DNA of 64,000 nt from Veronia nyctiphanis (lineage in GTDB: Bacteria; Pseudomonadota; Gammaproteobacteria; Enterobacterales; Vibrionaceae). The notes under the pieces were generated by a model, which worked only from the letters and a program-made list of their open reading frames with translations, made no database searches and was not told the DNA's origin. The translations under genes were made by a program, and so were the position numbers. This document shows positions 20,969-30,438 of this stretch, in pieces. Every line of letters starts with the position of its first letter. The first letter of the stretch is position 1. The stretch covers positions 1-64,000 of the forward strand of contig NZ_PEIB01000009.1 in assembly GCF_004116385.1 (NCBI RefSeq), given 5' to 3'.

Positions 20969-21683
20969 TTTTCGCCTTCCTCTGTTTTTCGCTGTCGAAT
21001 ATAAAGATAGACAGTATGTTTGGAAATATTGAGGCGGTCGGCAACCCGATTGATAGCATCTTTGATATCGAAAATGCCTTTATCAAATAGCTCCATCACA
21101 ATCTGCCTGTTTTTCAGGTTGTTCGACACTGACTTATCGGCATTGATCTCTTCAATTGTGCGCTCAACCGTCTGATCCACCAGCTCTTCCACATCACTGG
21201 CAAAATTCACTGATGACACAGCCTGACGGGCCTCATCTGTTGGCATGAATGCTTGCAGGACCTGTGAAAATGGGGCGTCAAGATTGATGTTGATACACAG
21301 GAGTCCGATGATTCTGCCCGTTGCATTTCTGATTGCCACCGTAATGGACTTCATCAACGCCCCGCCTTTTGCGCGGGTAAAGTAGGCTCGGGAGAAATTA
21401 CGCTCGGTCCCTTCAATGTCACGCAGGGTTTTCAGCGCTAAATCTGTAATTGGCGAGCCAACTTGACGGCCTGTATTTTCACCATTGGCGATCCGAATGG
21501 CTGAGTTGTTCAAATCTTCCAGTGAATGCAGCACGATTTCACAGTGCTGACCAATCAATGCAGCCAATCCGTCGACCACAGCTTCGTACGAATGCAGGAT
21601 CACCCGATCCAATTCATTAAAACGATAATGTCCGGCAATGCTTCTGGCATTACGTCCGTTCCAAAGCTATCCGTTGATACCAC
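20965..21683 (-). CDS. yheO: YheO-family PAS/HTH transcriptional regulator, apparent frameshift
   Basis: Putative DNA-binding regulator with an N-terminal YheO PAS-like domain ([20 protein letters not shown]) and a C-terminal helix-turn-helix ([20 protein letters not shown]). The long frame alone starts weakly at a TTG (21612) and lacks about 24 residues. Adding one T to the TTTT run at about 21619-21622 joins it to [20 protein letters not shown], which begins with GTG at 21683 behind GGAGG. This gives 239 residues against 240 in E. coli. It overlaps tusD by 4 bp. Its target genes are unknown. Confidence 0.85.
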
Positions 21684-21776
21684 AGGCTGCTTACCTCCTA
21701 CGCGAAATGTGACTGTTCAGAAAAGAACACGTGTTTTTCAGAGTTGAAATTGGCGCCAGTGTAACAGAATCAGATC

Positions 21777-21814
21777 AAAAAAAGCACAAACCCCAGTACA
21801 TGACCGGGGTTTGT
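21777..21814 (-). terminator. Terminator after fkpA
   Basis: Arms ACAAACCCC and GGGGTTTGT (9 bp, 21806-21814 and 21786-21794) enclose an 11-nt loop and are followed by GCTTTTTTT on the minus strand. It lies about 35 bp past the fkpA stop. Confidence 0.88.
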
Positions 21815-21848
21815 ATTGGCATCGAAAAATGACAGCAATTAAGGAATA

Positions 21849-22655
21849 TTATCCCTCTGCTTTTTCTTCTTTCGGTACGTCAGGCGCTTGGCCTTGAATT
21901 TCAAGAAGCTCGACTTCGAATACCAGCGTTGAGTTACCAGGAATCGATGGGGTGTTTTGCTCGCCGTATGCCAGCTCAGGCGGAATGACGAACTTGAACT
22001 TTGAACCGACAGGCATCAGCTGAACGCCTTCTGTCCAACCCGGGATCACGCGGTTAAGCGGGAAGGTTGCAGGCTGCTCACGATCGTAAGAGCTGTCGAA
22101 TTTAGTACCGTTGATCAGTGTGCCTTTGTAGTGAACCACAACTGTGTCTTCGGCTTTTGGCTTCGAACCGGTTCCCAGTGTTTCAACTTGATACATCAGA
22201 CCAGAATCGGTGACCTTCACACCATCTTTCTTCGCAAACTCGTCGCGGTAGTCTTTGCCAGCTTGAACAGCTGCAGCAGATTCCTGCTCTGTTTTTTCTT
22301 TCATTTTCGCCGCAACGCGTGCATCAAGTGCTTTTAATGCTTCCTGCGCTTCTTCATCAGTCAGTTTTGCTTCACCTTTGAACACGTCCTGAACGCCTTG
22401 AATGACTACGTCTGAGTTCAGCTCAATACCAAACTGTGACTGCTGTTCAAGGTTAGACTTCAGGTACTGCGCCAGTGATGTACCGATCGCGTAAGCTGCT
22501 TTCTCATCTTCAGTTTTAAATGCAACAGCTGGCGCTTCCTGAGTGGCCACTGCCTCTGCCTTCGCGGTTTCAGGCTTTTTAGCTTCTTCCTGCTGACAGC
22601 CTGCGGCTACCGCAACGGCCGCAGCAAGCAGCGACACTTTTAACACTGATTTCAT
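21849..22655 (-). CDS. fkpA: FKBP-type peptidyl-prolyl isomerase, FkpA-like lipoprotein
   Basis: Periplasmic proline isomerase and chaperone, 268 residues from the ATG at 22655. That start gives a clean signal sequence MKSVLKVSLLAAAVAVAAGC; C20 in VAAGC looks like a lipobox, so membrane anchoring is possible. A dimerisation domain (about 50-150, KAAYAIGTSLAQYLK) leads to the FKBP domain (about 160-255), with DTVVVHYKGTLINGTKFDSS and the ELAYGE loop. It is followed by its own terminator and is divergent from the WD40 lipoprotein gene. Confidence 0.93.
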   Translation of the reverse strand: MKSVLKVSLLAAAVAVAAGCQQEEAKKPETAKAEAVATQEAPAVAFKTEDEKAAYAIGTSLAQYLKSNLEQQSQFGIELNSDVVIQGVQDVFKGEAKLTDEEAQEALKALDARVAAKMKEKTEQESAAAVQAGKDYRDEFAKKDGVKVTDSGLMYQVETLGTGSKPKAEDTVVVHYKGTLINGTKFDSSYDREQPATFPLNRVIPGWTEGVQLMPVGSKFKFVIPPELAYGEQNTPSIPGNSTLVFEVELLEIQGQAPDVPKEEKAEG

Positions 22656-22782
22656 AGGTGCTCCGAGGTTTATAGGAAATTCATTCCTTTTTTTTAATAT
22701 CAATTTCGCTTAACTGTGCGAAAGTACCAAACTATCAATATACTCGACGTTATAGGGTCACAGATGCAGGAAAACAACCACA

Positions 22783-23766
22783 ATGTATCGTTTTAGCCGT
22801 GTAATTTGCGTAACCCTGACAATACTAGCACTAACCGGGTGCTTCCATTCCGCTGATGAAGCCCAGCGCTGGGAAATTCATCCTCAGGGTGTGACGAGCT
22901 TCAGCCTCAGTCGCAACGGCCAGTTCGGCCTTATCGCTGCCAAAGAGAACGGTATCGTCCTCTGGGACCTTAAGAGTAACCAGCAATTGGCTAGTTTTGG
23001 GTTTCAGGATCCAGAAAGTAACACAGTTATTGCTAGCCAAATCTCCGATAACAACCGTTATGCGATCACCGCAACGTCTCAGAATTTTGCTGTTTGGGAT
23101 CTGGCCTGGGGCAAATCTGAGGGGCTGTGGTCAATTTCCGACGGTAATATCCGGGACGTCGCAATCAGTAATAACGGCAAACAGGTGTTACTGGCACTCT
23201 CAAACGGAAAAGCCTTATTTGTGGACTTAGGCACGGGAAGACGCCTAGAGTTCCTTGCTCACAGAGAAAAAGTTAACAGTGTGGCGATTTCGCCCAATGG
23301 TAAATACGGCATGTCGGGGGGGAATGACCATGTCGCTTACCTTTGGGATACCAACACAGGTCAGATACTTAATACGTTTGAGCACTCGCACCGTATTACC
23401 CGAGTCGCCTTAGATCGCGAAGGGCGTTTTGCGTTTTCGGCTGACGGCGACGATATGGCAGTGATATGGGATCTCTCTACGGGAAGAGAACTCAGCCGTC
23501 TGGACTTATTCCACCGTCACCCAAACTTTTCGGTCGCCCGATTCTCTGATGACGGCACACTGCTGGCAACAGGCACGCCCGGCAGGCGGGTGCAACTTTG
23601 GTCGGTCGGCGAAGGAACAAGTGAAGGTCGATGGGTCGCGGCTGAGCAACTCAATACGCGACCTCCGAGTGCAGTAGTGTATGATGTCGCTTTTACGCCC
23701 GATAATCAGGTGATTTCTGCCACCTCCGCTGGTATCGCACAGGCCTGGAATATTGAACAACACTGA
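22783..23766 (+). CDS. WD40-repeat outer-envelope lipoprotein, function unknown
   Basis: A 327-residue protein with a lipoprotein signal (ILALTGCFHS, lipidated C20) followed entirely by WD40-like beta-propeller repeats. At least six units end in WD dipeptides (LWDLKS, VWDLAW, LWDTNT, IWDLST and others). WD40 propellers are protein-binding platforms and no catalytic residues are evident. It is divergent from fkpA and only 9 bp ahead of slyX, so the two are likely co-transcribed. The membrane (inner or outer) is not certain: the residues after the Cys are FHS, without an inner-membrane Asp at +2. Confidence 0.85.
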   Translation: MYRFSRVICVTLTILALTGCFHSADEAQRWEIHPQGVTSFSLSRNGQFGLIAAKENGIVLWDLKSNQQLASFGFQDPESNTVIASQISDNNRYAITATSQNFAVWDLAWGKSEGLWSISDGNIRDVAISNNGKQVLLALSNGKALFVDLGTGRRLEFLAHREKVNSVAISPNGKYGMSGGNDHVAYLWDTNTGQILNTFEHSHRITRVALDREGRFAFSADGDDMAVIWDLSTGRELSRLDLFHRHPNFSVARFSDDGTLLATGTPGRRVQLWSVGEGTSEGRWVAAEQLNTRPPSAVVYDVAFTPDNQVISATSAGIAQAWNIEQH

Positions 23767-23775
23767 GACAGAGTG

Positions 23776-24000
23776 ATGAATGACAACGAAGTAAGGCTGC
23801 AAAAGCAAATCGATGATATGGAGTGCAAGCTGGCTTTTCAGGAGCACACTATCGAAGAGCTGAACGACGCGCTGACTGAACAGCAAAAATCGATTGATAA
23901 GCTCAACACGCAGATTGCCTTTCTGGTCACCAAGCTGAAAGTCATGGAGCCCTCAAACCTTGCCAGCATGACAGAAGAGACCCCACCTCCTCACTATTAA
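23776..24000 (+). CDS. slyX: SlyX family protein
   Basis: Small coiled-coil protein of unknown function, 74 residues from the ATG at 23776. It begins MNDNEVRLQKQIDDMECKLA with heptad spacing over about residues 4-55. It ends with the family tail PPPHY. It follows the WD40 lipoprotein gene by 9 bp and is followed by a bidirectional terminator. Confidence 0.93.
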   Translation: MNDNEVRLQKQIDDMECKLAFQEHTIEELNDALTEQQKSIDKLNTQIAFLVTKLKVMEPSNLASMTEETPPPHY

Positions 24001-24022
24001 TAGTGCGCGTCTTTCAGATAAC

Positions 24023-24062
24023 GACCAATAAAAAAGCCGCATAAGCGGCTTTTTTATTGGTC
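24023..24062. terminator. Bidirectional terminator between slyX and the isoaspartyl peptidase
   Basis: An 18-bp perfect inverted repeat with core AAGCCGC and GCGGCTT, an ATAA loop and A/T runs on both sides. It lies 22 bp past slyX and 11 bp past the corrected end of the convergent gene, and should stop transcription from both. Confidence 0.95.
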
Positions 24063-24073
24063 CGTGGAACACC

Positions 24074-25029
24074 TTAAAGTGACGACAGCGGCTCACTGGC
24101 AAAAATAGCCACGATTGGCTCGCCTCATCATTAATTCGGCCTCGATACATGCCGGGACAATTGAATTCAAAGTGCACAACGCCATTGCCATCAATAGCTA
24201 TCACGCCACCCTCGCCGCTCATATCCAACAGCGGTCCCTGAATGACCGCTTCGCAAGCTTCTGACACAGACTGACCGCCATATTGCATTCTTCCAGCAAT
24301 ATCACCTGCTACGGTACACCGGAGTAATGCCTCCCCCATGCCGGTTGCAGATATGGCAACGTTGCCATTGCGGGCAAACGTTCCGGCCCCCAGCAGCGGA
24401 GAATCGCCAACGCGTCCAAAACGCTTATTGGTAACACCGCCTGTACTGGTCGCCGCAGCAAGATTACCATCGGCATCAATAGCTACCGCGCCCACGGTAC
24501 CGTGTTTTTTATCATCGGGAAAAGCCGATTCAGAAAGCGCGACACCCCCGCTGGCTTTGGTTTCGAGAAGCTGATCATATCGTCGATCGGTAAAAAAGTA
24601 GTCCTGCTCTGTGTATTCATGGCCAGCAACCTTGAACGCAAACTGCTCGGCACCCTCGCCGCTCAGCATCACGTGCTCTGACTGGGTCATGATATCTTTT
24701 GCGAGCTTGATAGGGTTTTTGATATGTCTGACCCCGCAAAGCGCACCTGCAGCGAGTGTTTTGCCGTCCATCAACGCGGCATCCATCTCTACCATTTCAT
24801 CGTGCGTCAGTACAGAGCCTTTCCCTGCATTGAACAGAGGATCGTCTTCCATCACCGCCACTGCTGCTTCAACAGCATCAACGGCACTGCCACCTCGCCC
24901 CAGCACCGCGCTGCCAGCTCGTAATGATGCAGCTAACGCTTTGCGATAAGCCAATTCAAGTTCAGGCGACATTTTGTCTTTTTCTATCGTGCCTGCACCA
25001 CCGTGGATAGCGAGGGAAAATGTCTTCAT
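24074..25029 (-). CDS. iaaA: Isoaspartyl peptidase / plant-type L-asparaginase, apparent frameshift at the 3' end
   Basis: Ntn-hydrolase that cleaves isoaspartyl dipeptides and asparagine after self-processing. The N-terminus MKTFSLAIHGGAGTIEKD and the nucleophile T178 (KHGTVGAVAIDADG) are clear, as is the GVTNKRFGRVGDSPLLGAG loop. The uninterrupted frame runs past the terminator and into slyX. One added base at about 24124-24126 instead gives EGEPIVAIFASEPLSSL and a TAA at 24074, for 318 residues, the normal family length. The symbol follows E. coli iaaA. Confidence 0.88.
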
Positions 25030-25084
25030 TCAATGCTCCATACTCAGGGGATTCAGCGGTCCAACCTCAAATAAACGTACTAAC

Positions 25085-25109
25085 AAAAAAGGCCCCTTGG
25101 GGACCTTCT
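25085..25109 (-). terminator. Terminator after slyD
   Basis: The minus strand reads AAGGTCCCCAAGGGGCC followed by TTTTTTG, a short G/C stem with a T-tract, 10 bp past the slyD stop. Confidence 0.75.
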
Positions 25110-25118
25110 TCAAATACA

Positions 25119-25646
25119 TTAGCTACTGCAGCTACCGTCACCGCAACAACCTTCATCGTTGTTACTGCCGCAGCTGCCGCCTTCCTGATGGATATGGCCA
25201 TGTGCAACTTCATCTTCCGTTGCTTGGCGCATCTCCATCACTTCAACACTGAATGTCAGGGTCTGACCCGCCAGCATGTGATTACCATCAACCACAACTT
25301 CATCGCCATCAACCTCTGTGACTTCAACAGGGATAGGGCCTTGATCGGTATCAGCAAGAAAACGCATGCCTACAACAATCTCGTCAACACCTTGGAAGAC
25401 ATCCGCAGGCACACGCTGAACCATCGCATCATGGTAATCGCCATAAGCCTCTTCAGGAGCAACAGTAACGTCGAACGTCTCACCCTGCTCGCGACCTTCA
25501 AGCGCGGCCTCCAAACCCACAATCAAGTTATTGTGGCCATGCAGGTACTGAAGCGGCGCATCTTTGGTCGACTCATCCACCATTTGCCCGTCTTCATTTT
25601 TTACCTGATACGCCAAGGTCACGACAACGTCTTTACAGACTTTCAT
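25119..25646 (-). CDS. slyD: FKBP-type peptidyl-prolyl isomerase SlyD
   Basis: Cytoplasmic proline isomerase, chaperone and nickel-binding protein, 175 residues. The split FKBP domain (about 1-70 and 130-145) flanks the insert-in-flap chaperone domain (about 70-128, GDYHDAMVQRVPADVFQGVD). The C-terminal tail (148-175) is rich in His and Cys (GHIHQEGG, CCGDGSC), as expected for metal delivery, for example to hydrogenase. It stands alone between its terminator and yheV. Confidence 0.96.
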   Translation of the reverse strand: MKVCKDVVVTLAYQVKNEDGQMVDESTKDAPLQYLHGHNNLIVGLEAALEGREQGETFDVTVAPEEAYGDYHDAMVQRVPADVFQGVDEIVVGMRFLADTDQGPIPVEVTEVDGDEVVVDGNHMLAGQTLTFSVEVMEMRQATEDEVAHGHIHQEGGSCGSNNDEGCCGDGSCSS

Positions 25647-25710
25647 ACTTACTCCGGAAATCGGTTACAAATTCAGCCGCGATAATACAGAAATTACCGG
25701 GCGGCGACCA

Positions 25711-25908
25711 TCATTCCGGCTTAAATATCCCAATCACCTGCGCCTCTTCACCACGCTGTTCCGGCGTGCTGTTTGGCGATTTACGATCGGTGTGTCCACA
25801 TTCAATACATTCAACCACTTCGACGTGGTGATCGACCCACCAGCGCAAAGTATCTATTTTTTTGCATTCCGGGCACGTCGCGCCGGCGATAAATCGTTTC
25901 TTTGTCAT
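25711..25908 (-). CDS. yheV: YheV-family putative zinc-ribbon protein
   Basis: A 65-residue protein with two Cys pairs, C12-C15 (TCPEC) and C34-C37 (CIEC), that form a likely zinc ribbon. Function is unknown. It lies 14 bp downstream of kefB on the same strand, the conserved kefGB-yheV order of gamma-proteobacteria, so it is probably in the same transcript. Confidence 0.92.
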   Translation of the reverse strand: MTKKRFIAGATCPECKKIDTLRWWVDHHVEVVECIECGHTDRKSPNSTPEQRGEEAQVIGIFKPE

Positions 25909-25922
25909 GGGATCCTACTGCT

Positions 25923-27716
25923 CTATTCCCTGTTCCAGCTATGGTGGCGCTCAGTGTCACCCTGCATTTCTAAATCAAACAACTCTTCCAGTTCAAGCCT
26001 CGCCTCTTTGGTACGGGAGGCTGCACCCACATCTTCGCTGTGATGTGGCTGCATTTCGTGGAGACGGGTTTCATCAAGTTTCCTGAAATACGCCTCGGCA
26101 CGCTTAGCTTTGTACGGATGCATACCAATAGCGATCAACGTCTGTCTGCCAAGATCGAGTGCACTGAGAAACGTTTCACGGGCAAAGCCATCCACACCAT
26201 GCCCCATCAACTCATTCGCCTCAACCCGGCTCCTCGCACGCGCCATCACTTTAAGGTTTGGAAAGTGGCGTCGGCAAAGGTCGACTATCTCCAGCACTTC
26301 TTCCGGTGAGTCGGTGCACACAACAATGGCTTTTGCTGACGCTGCGCCCGCGGCACGCAACAAGTCAAGTTGTGTGGCGTCGCCATAATAGACCTTATAG
26401 CCAAAGCGTCGCAATAATGCTATCTGGGAAGGGTCACGTTCGAGAATGGTTAATTTGATTTTATTGGCGAACAATAGACGGCCAACAAGCTGACCGAAAC
26501 GCCCGAAGCCCGCGACAATAACCCGGTCTTCCTGCTGCTTAAACTGGGTATTCTCCGGCTCAGGATTATCGTTAAAGTCATGACTAAACCATATTTTCTG
26601 CGAGACCAACAGCAGCGGTGTTGTCATCATGGAAAGGCTGACCACCACCAGCAAGAAGCTGTTTAGTTCAGGGGATAGTAGGCCCTCGCCACGTGCTGCG
26701 GTAAACAACACGAAAGCGAACTCACCGCCTTGACTCAACAAAAGTGCAACCTGACTGCGATTTCGCTCTCCGATCCCAAACCCGCGAGTCAGAGTGTAAA
26801 TCACCGCACTTTTCACGCAAATCAGCGCAATCACAGCAACAAGCACTTCAAGCGGATACTTCAGCAACAGGCCAAGGTCTACCGCCATGCCCACCGCGAT
26901 AAAGAACAGACCCAGCAAAATACCCTTAAATGGCTCGATGGAGATTTCCAACTCATGTCGGTACTCACTTTCGGCAAGCAGTACACCCGCTAGAAAGGTA
27001 CCTAGTGCCATCGACAGGCCGAGCTTTTGCATCCCAACCGCAATACCGATCACCAACAACAAGGCAGCGATATTAAACAGCTCACTGACGCCACTGAGGA
27101 CTACCCAGCGGAAAAGAGGACGCAATAAATAGTGACCGCCGACCAGCAAAACGATAATGCCACCGAACATCGTCAGCACATCGAGCCAGCTGCCACTGGT
27201 ACCACCCGCAAGGGCAGGCAGTATCGCCAGCATAGGAATCACCGCAATATCCTGAAATAGGAGTACGGCAAAACCTGAATTACCCACTTCTGATGTCATC
27301 AGCCGCTGTTCTTCAATGATTTTCATCGCAATGGCAGTAGAGGAAAGCGCAAGTCCCATACCAATAACGAAAGAATCAGTGAGCCCAACACCCAGAAGGG
27401 CAACAGCGCCAGTGATAAGAATTAACGTGATCAGCACCTGACTGCCGCCAAGCCCCAAAATAGGCTTTCTCATCTGGATAAGTTTTTTGGGGTTTAGCTC
27501 CAAACCAATCAGGAACAGCAGCAGAACCACACCAAATTCGGAGAAGTGCAAAATGGCGTCGACATCACTGATGAGCCCAAGTCCCCAAGGACCAATCACA
27601 ATACCTGCAATCAGGTAACCCAGCACTGAGCCAAGGCCCATACGCTGGGCAAGCGGCACGGCAACCACTGCAGCAATAAGAAATATCAATGCACCTTCAA
27701 GATAGCTATGTTCCAT
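25923..27716 (-). CDS. kefB: Glutathione-regulated potassium/proton antiporter KefB
   Basis: Inner-membrane CPA2-family K+/H+ antiporter that acidifies the cytoplasm to protect against electrophiles. From the ATG at 27716 it has 597 residues. About twelve membrane segments (up to about residue 380) are followed by a RCK_N nucleotide-binding domain starting RVIVAGFGRFGQLVGRLL (GxGxxG), which in the family binds glutathione and its adducts. A GGAGG site precedes the ATG, which overlaps the kefG stop (TGATG). The ancillary subunit KefG is encoded just upstream. Confidence 0.94.
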   Translation of the reverse strand: MEHSYLEGALIFLIAAVVAVPLAQRMGLGSVLGYLIAGIVIGPWGLGLISDVDAILHFSEFGVVLLLFLIGLELNPKKLIQMRKPILGLGGSQVLITLILITGAVALLGVGLTDSFVIGMGLALSSTAIAMKIIEEQRLMTSEVGNSGFAVLLFQDIAVIPMLAILPALAGGTSGSWLDVLTMFGGIIVLLVGGHYLLRPLFRWVVLSGVSELFNIAALLLVIGIAVGMQKLGLSMALGTFLAGVLLAESEYRHELEISIEPFKGILLGLFFIAVGMAVDLGLLLKYPLEVLVAVIALICVKSAVIYTLTRGFGIGERNRSQVALLLSQGGEFAFVLFTAARGEGLLSPELNSFLLVVVSLSMMTTPLLLVSQKIWFSHDFNDNPEPENTQFKQQEDRVIVAGFGRFGQLVGRLLFANKIKLTILERDPSQIALLRRFGYKVYYGDATQLDLLRAAGAASAKAIVVCTDSPEEVLEIVDLCRRHFPNLKVMARARSRVEANELMGHGVDGFARETFLSALDLGRQTLIAIGMHPYKAKRAEAYFRKLDETRLHEMQPHHSEDVGAASRTKEARLELEELFDLEMQGDTERHHSWNRE

Positions 27717-28279
27717 CACACTACCTCCGGTACAGGGTTGAGTAACCAGTCGGCATAAATCTCAGCATGTGCTTCACGATCTTCATCAGTGACGCGTCTG
27801 GCCCAGTGAAGCACCAGTGGCGAAACCCAACGCATCTTGCAAAGCAGCGCCGTCAGCTCGAACGGCTGCAATAGCTCGTCCATGCTGTATTTGTTGTATC
27901 CCGTCTGGCAAAACGCTTCGGCTGCACCGCCTGTAGTCACAACAAACCGACACAATTTTCCGGCCAGTGCCTCGCCACCACCGTGAGCAAACCCTTTACC
28001 CAGCACAACGTCTATCCACTCCTTCAACAAAGAAGGGCAGGAATACATTTGCAGTGGGTGTTGAAACACAATCACATCATGCTCAGTCAAAAGCTGCCGC
28101 TCGTGAGTAATATCAATCATGAAGTCGGGGTACTCCCCGTATAAATCATGCAAGGTCACATGAGGCAGGGCCTCAATTGCATCGAGCATGGGTTTATTGG
28201 CCACAGACTCGTGCGGATAGGGATGCGCGAAAATCACCAAGACCTTCGGCAGGAACATGGTATTTGGGTGGCTTTCCAT
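27716..28279 (-). CDS. kefG: Glutathione-regulated potassium-efflux ancillary protein KefG
   Basis: Flavodoxin-fold NAD(P)H quinone oxidoreductase-like subunit needed for full KefB activity; 187 residues. The pattern VLVIFAHPYPHESVANK, the core VIVFQHPLQMYSCPSLLKEW and the loop VVTTGGAAE mark the family. It ends in TGATG overlapping kefB. It is divergent from yheS across 237 bp that hold the promoters of both units; no convincing consensus pair was identified there. Confidence 0.94.
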   Translation of the reverse strand: MESHPNTMFLPKVLVIFAHPYPHESVANKPMLDAIEALPHVTLHDLYGEYPDFMIDITHERQLLTEHDVIVFQHPLQMYSCPSLLKEWIDVVLGKGFAHGGGEALAGKLCRFVVTTGGAAEAFCQTGYNKYSMDELLQPFELTALLCKMRWVSPLVLHWARRVTDEDREAHAEIYADWLLNPVPEVV

Positions 28280-28516
28280 CTGAACAGCACCATCCTTATG
28301 AACGTCGACACTTTCCTGTGCCGGACTACGGTTTAACTCTCGGTTTTAATGATTACATAAAGCTTTTAAATAGTATCGTTCAAATCCAATAATCTGTGGT
28401 TAAGCAAAGGTCTGTCAGGTTTATCGACCCTGTCGACTGGTAGCCACAGGCCAATACTGGTATAACTCCGCGTTAGTTTGTCTAATCACATGGAGCGGAC
28501 TGCCCGCGCAGTATTC

Positions 28517-30438
28517 ATGATCACTCTTTCTGATATTCAGTTACTCCGTGGCGGAAAGCCACTTCTTGATGGCGCCTCAGCCACCATCCACCCCGGCGAT
28601 AAAGTGGGATTGGTGGGAAAAAACGGCTGCGGAAAATCAAGCCTGTTTGCCCTGCTTCGCCACGAAGTGACACTGGATGCGGGAAACTGCAATTACCCCT
28701 CTGGCTGGCAGCTTGCTGGGTAGCGCAAGAAACCCCTGCGCTTGAACGGGAAGCGATTGAGTATGTGATTGACGGCGACCGTGAATATCGCGACCTTGAA
28801 CGCGAACTCAAAGCCGCAGAAATGCGGGACGACGGTAATCAAGTTGCTTTGCTCCACGACAAAATAGATGCTGTCGGTGGCTATACCATCCGTGCCAGAG
28901 CGGCAGAGCTACTCAACGGCTTAGGCTTTAGCCAACAGCAGATGGGCTGGCACCTAACGCAGTTCTCTGGTGGTTGGCGTATGCGCCTGAACCTTGCTCA
29001 GGCACTGATTTGTCGCTCCGATCTGCTGCTGCTCGATGAGCCAACCAACCACTTGGATCTCGATGCGGTTATGTGGCTGGAGAAATGGCTGCAGAATTAT
29101 CGCGGGACGCTGGTGCTTATCTCGCATGACCGAGATTTCTTAGACCCAGTGGTCAATCGCATTGTGCACATTGAAAACAACACTTTGAATGAGTACACGG
29201 GCAACTACTCTGCTTTTGAAACCATGCGTGCAGAGAAACTGCTCCTGCAACAAGCGATGTTCCAGAAGCAGCAAAAACAGATGTCTCACATGCAGTCGTA
29301 TATCGACAGGTTCCGTTATAAAGCCAGCAAAGCCCGTCAGGCGCAGAGCCGAATCAAAGCACTGGAACGGATGGAGAAAGTCCTGCCTGCTCAGTTCGAT
29401 AACCCGTTCAGTTTTGAATTCAGAGAGCCTGCTGCGCTGCCGAATCCCATTCTGATGATGGAGAAAGTCTCCGCAGGTTACGCGGATAAACTGATCCTCG
29501 ATAATATTCACCTCAATTTAGTCCCGGGAAGCCGTATTGGTCTTCTCGGTCGTAACGGCGCAGGTAAATCGACCCTGATAAAACTACTTTCCGGGGATCT
29601 GCCCGCTAAAGCTGGCGAGTTATCTTATTCTCAGGGCGTAAAAATTGGCTACTTCGCCCAACACCAATTGGAAACCTTGCGAGACGACGATACTGCTATT
29701 CAGCACCTCGCCAGACTGGCACCAGAGGCTAACGAGCAGCAACTTCGTGATTTCCTCGGCAGCTTTGGTTTTCATGGCGACAAAGCGCTCGACCCCATCG
29801 CGCCCTTTTCTGGCGGAGAAAAAGCCCGTCTGGTACTGGCGCTGATTGTCTGGCAAAAGCCCAACTTGTTGTTGCTCGATGAACCAACCAACCACCTTGA
29901 TTTGGATATGCGTCAGGCGCTGACCTTGGCACTCCAGTCATTTGAAGGTGCCATGGTTATTGTCAGTCACGACAGGTACTTGCTGAAAACCACCACCGAT
30001 GACCTGTATTTGGTCCATGATCAACAAGTCGCACCGTTTTCAGGCGATCTAGAGGATTACCACCAGTGGCTGTCAGAGCAGCAAAAAGCGGCTCGAAAAG
30101 AAGAATCAGCCAATGCTGACAAGCCTGTTAGCACAAACAGTCAGGTTAATCGTAAAGAACAAAAGCGCTTGGAGGCAGAGTTCAGACGACAAACTGCCCC
30201 ACTGCGGAAAAAAATTGATAAGATGGATAACGAGCTGGAACGCCTGACAGTAATGCTGAACAACGCAGAAGCAGAGCTGGCAGAGCCATCCATCTATGAG
30301 GCGCAGAATAAGGATAAGTTAACGGACGTCCTCAGGCAGCAGGCAGAGGCCAAATCGTCCCTGGAAGAGGTTGAGACGGAATGGATGGAACTCCAGGAGG
30401 AACTGGAAACCATGGAAGCAGCTTTCCAAAGCCAATGA
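28517..30438 (+). CDS. yheS: ABC-F family ATPase YheS, apparent frameshift
   Basis: Soluble twin-ATPase of the ABC-F group, ribosome-associated translation factors of the EttA/YheS type. The ATG at 28517 gives MITLSDIQLLRGGKPLLDGA, with Walker A GKNGCGKSS. At about 28717 a missing T (GCTTGGG read as GCTGGG) creates a TAG after QLAG; restoring it gives QLAWVAQETPALEREAIEYV and the rest. Two signatures (FSGGWRMRLNLAQ, FSGGEKARLVLA), two DEPTNHLDLD motifs and the second Walker A GRNGAGKST are intact. Corrected length is 640 residues. The stop overlaps the next gene (ATGA). Confidence 0.92.

Noticed and set aside
25020-25685. 221-residue plus-strand frame opposite slyD
   Set aside because: It is the antisense of slyD and its upstream spacer; slyD is clearly the real gene.
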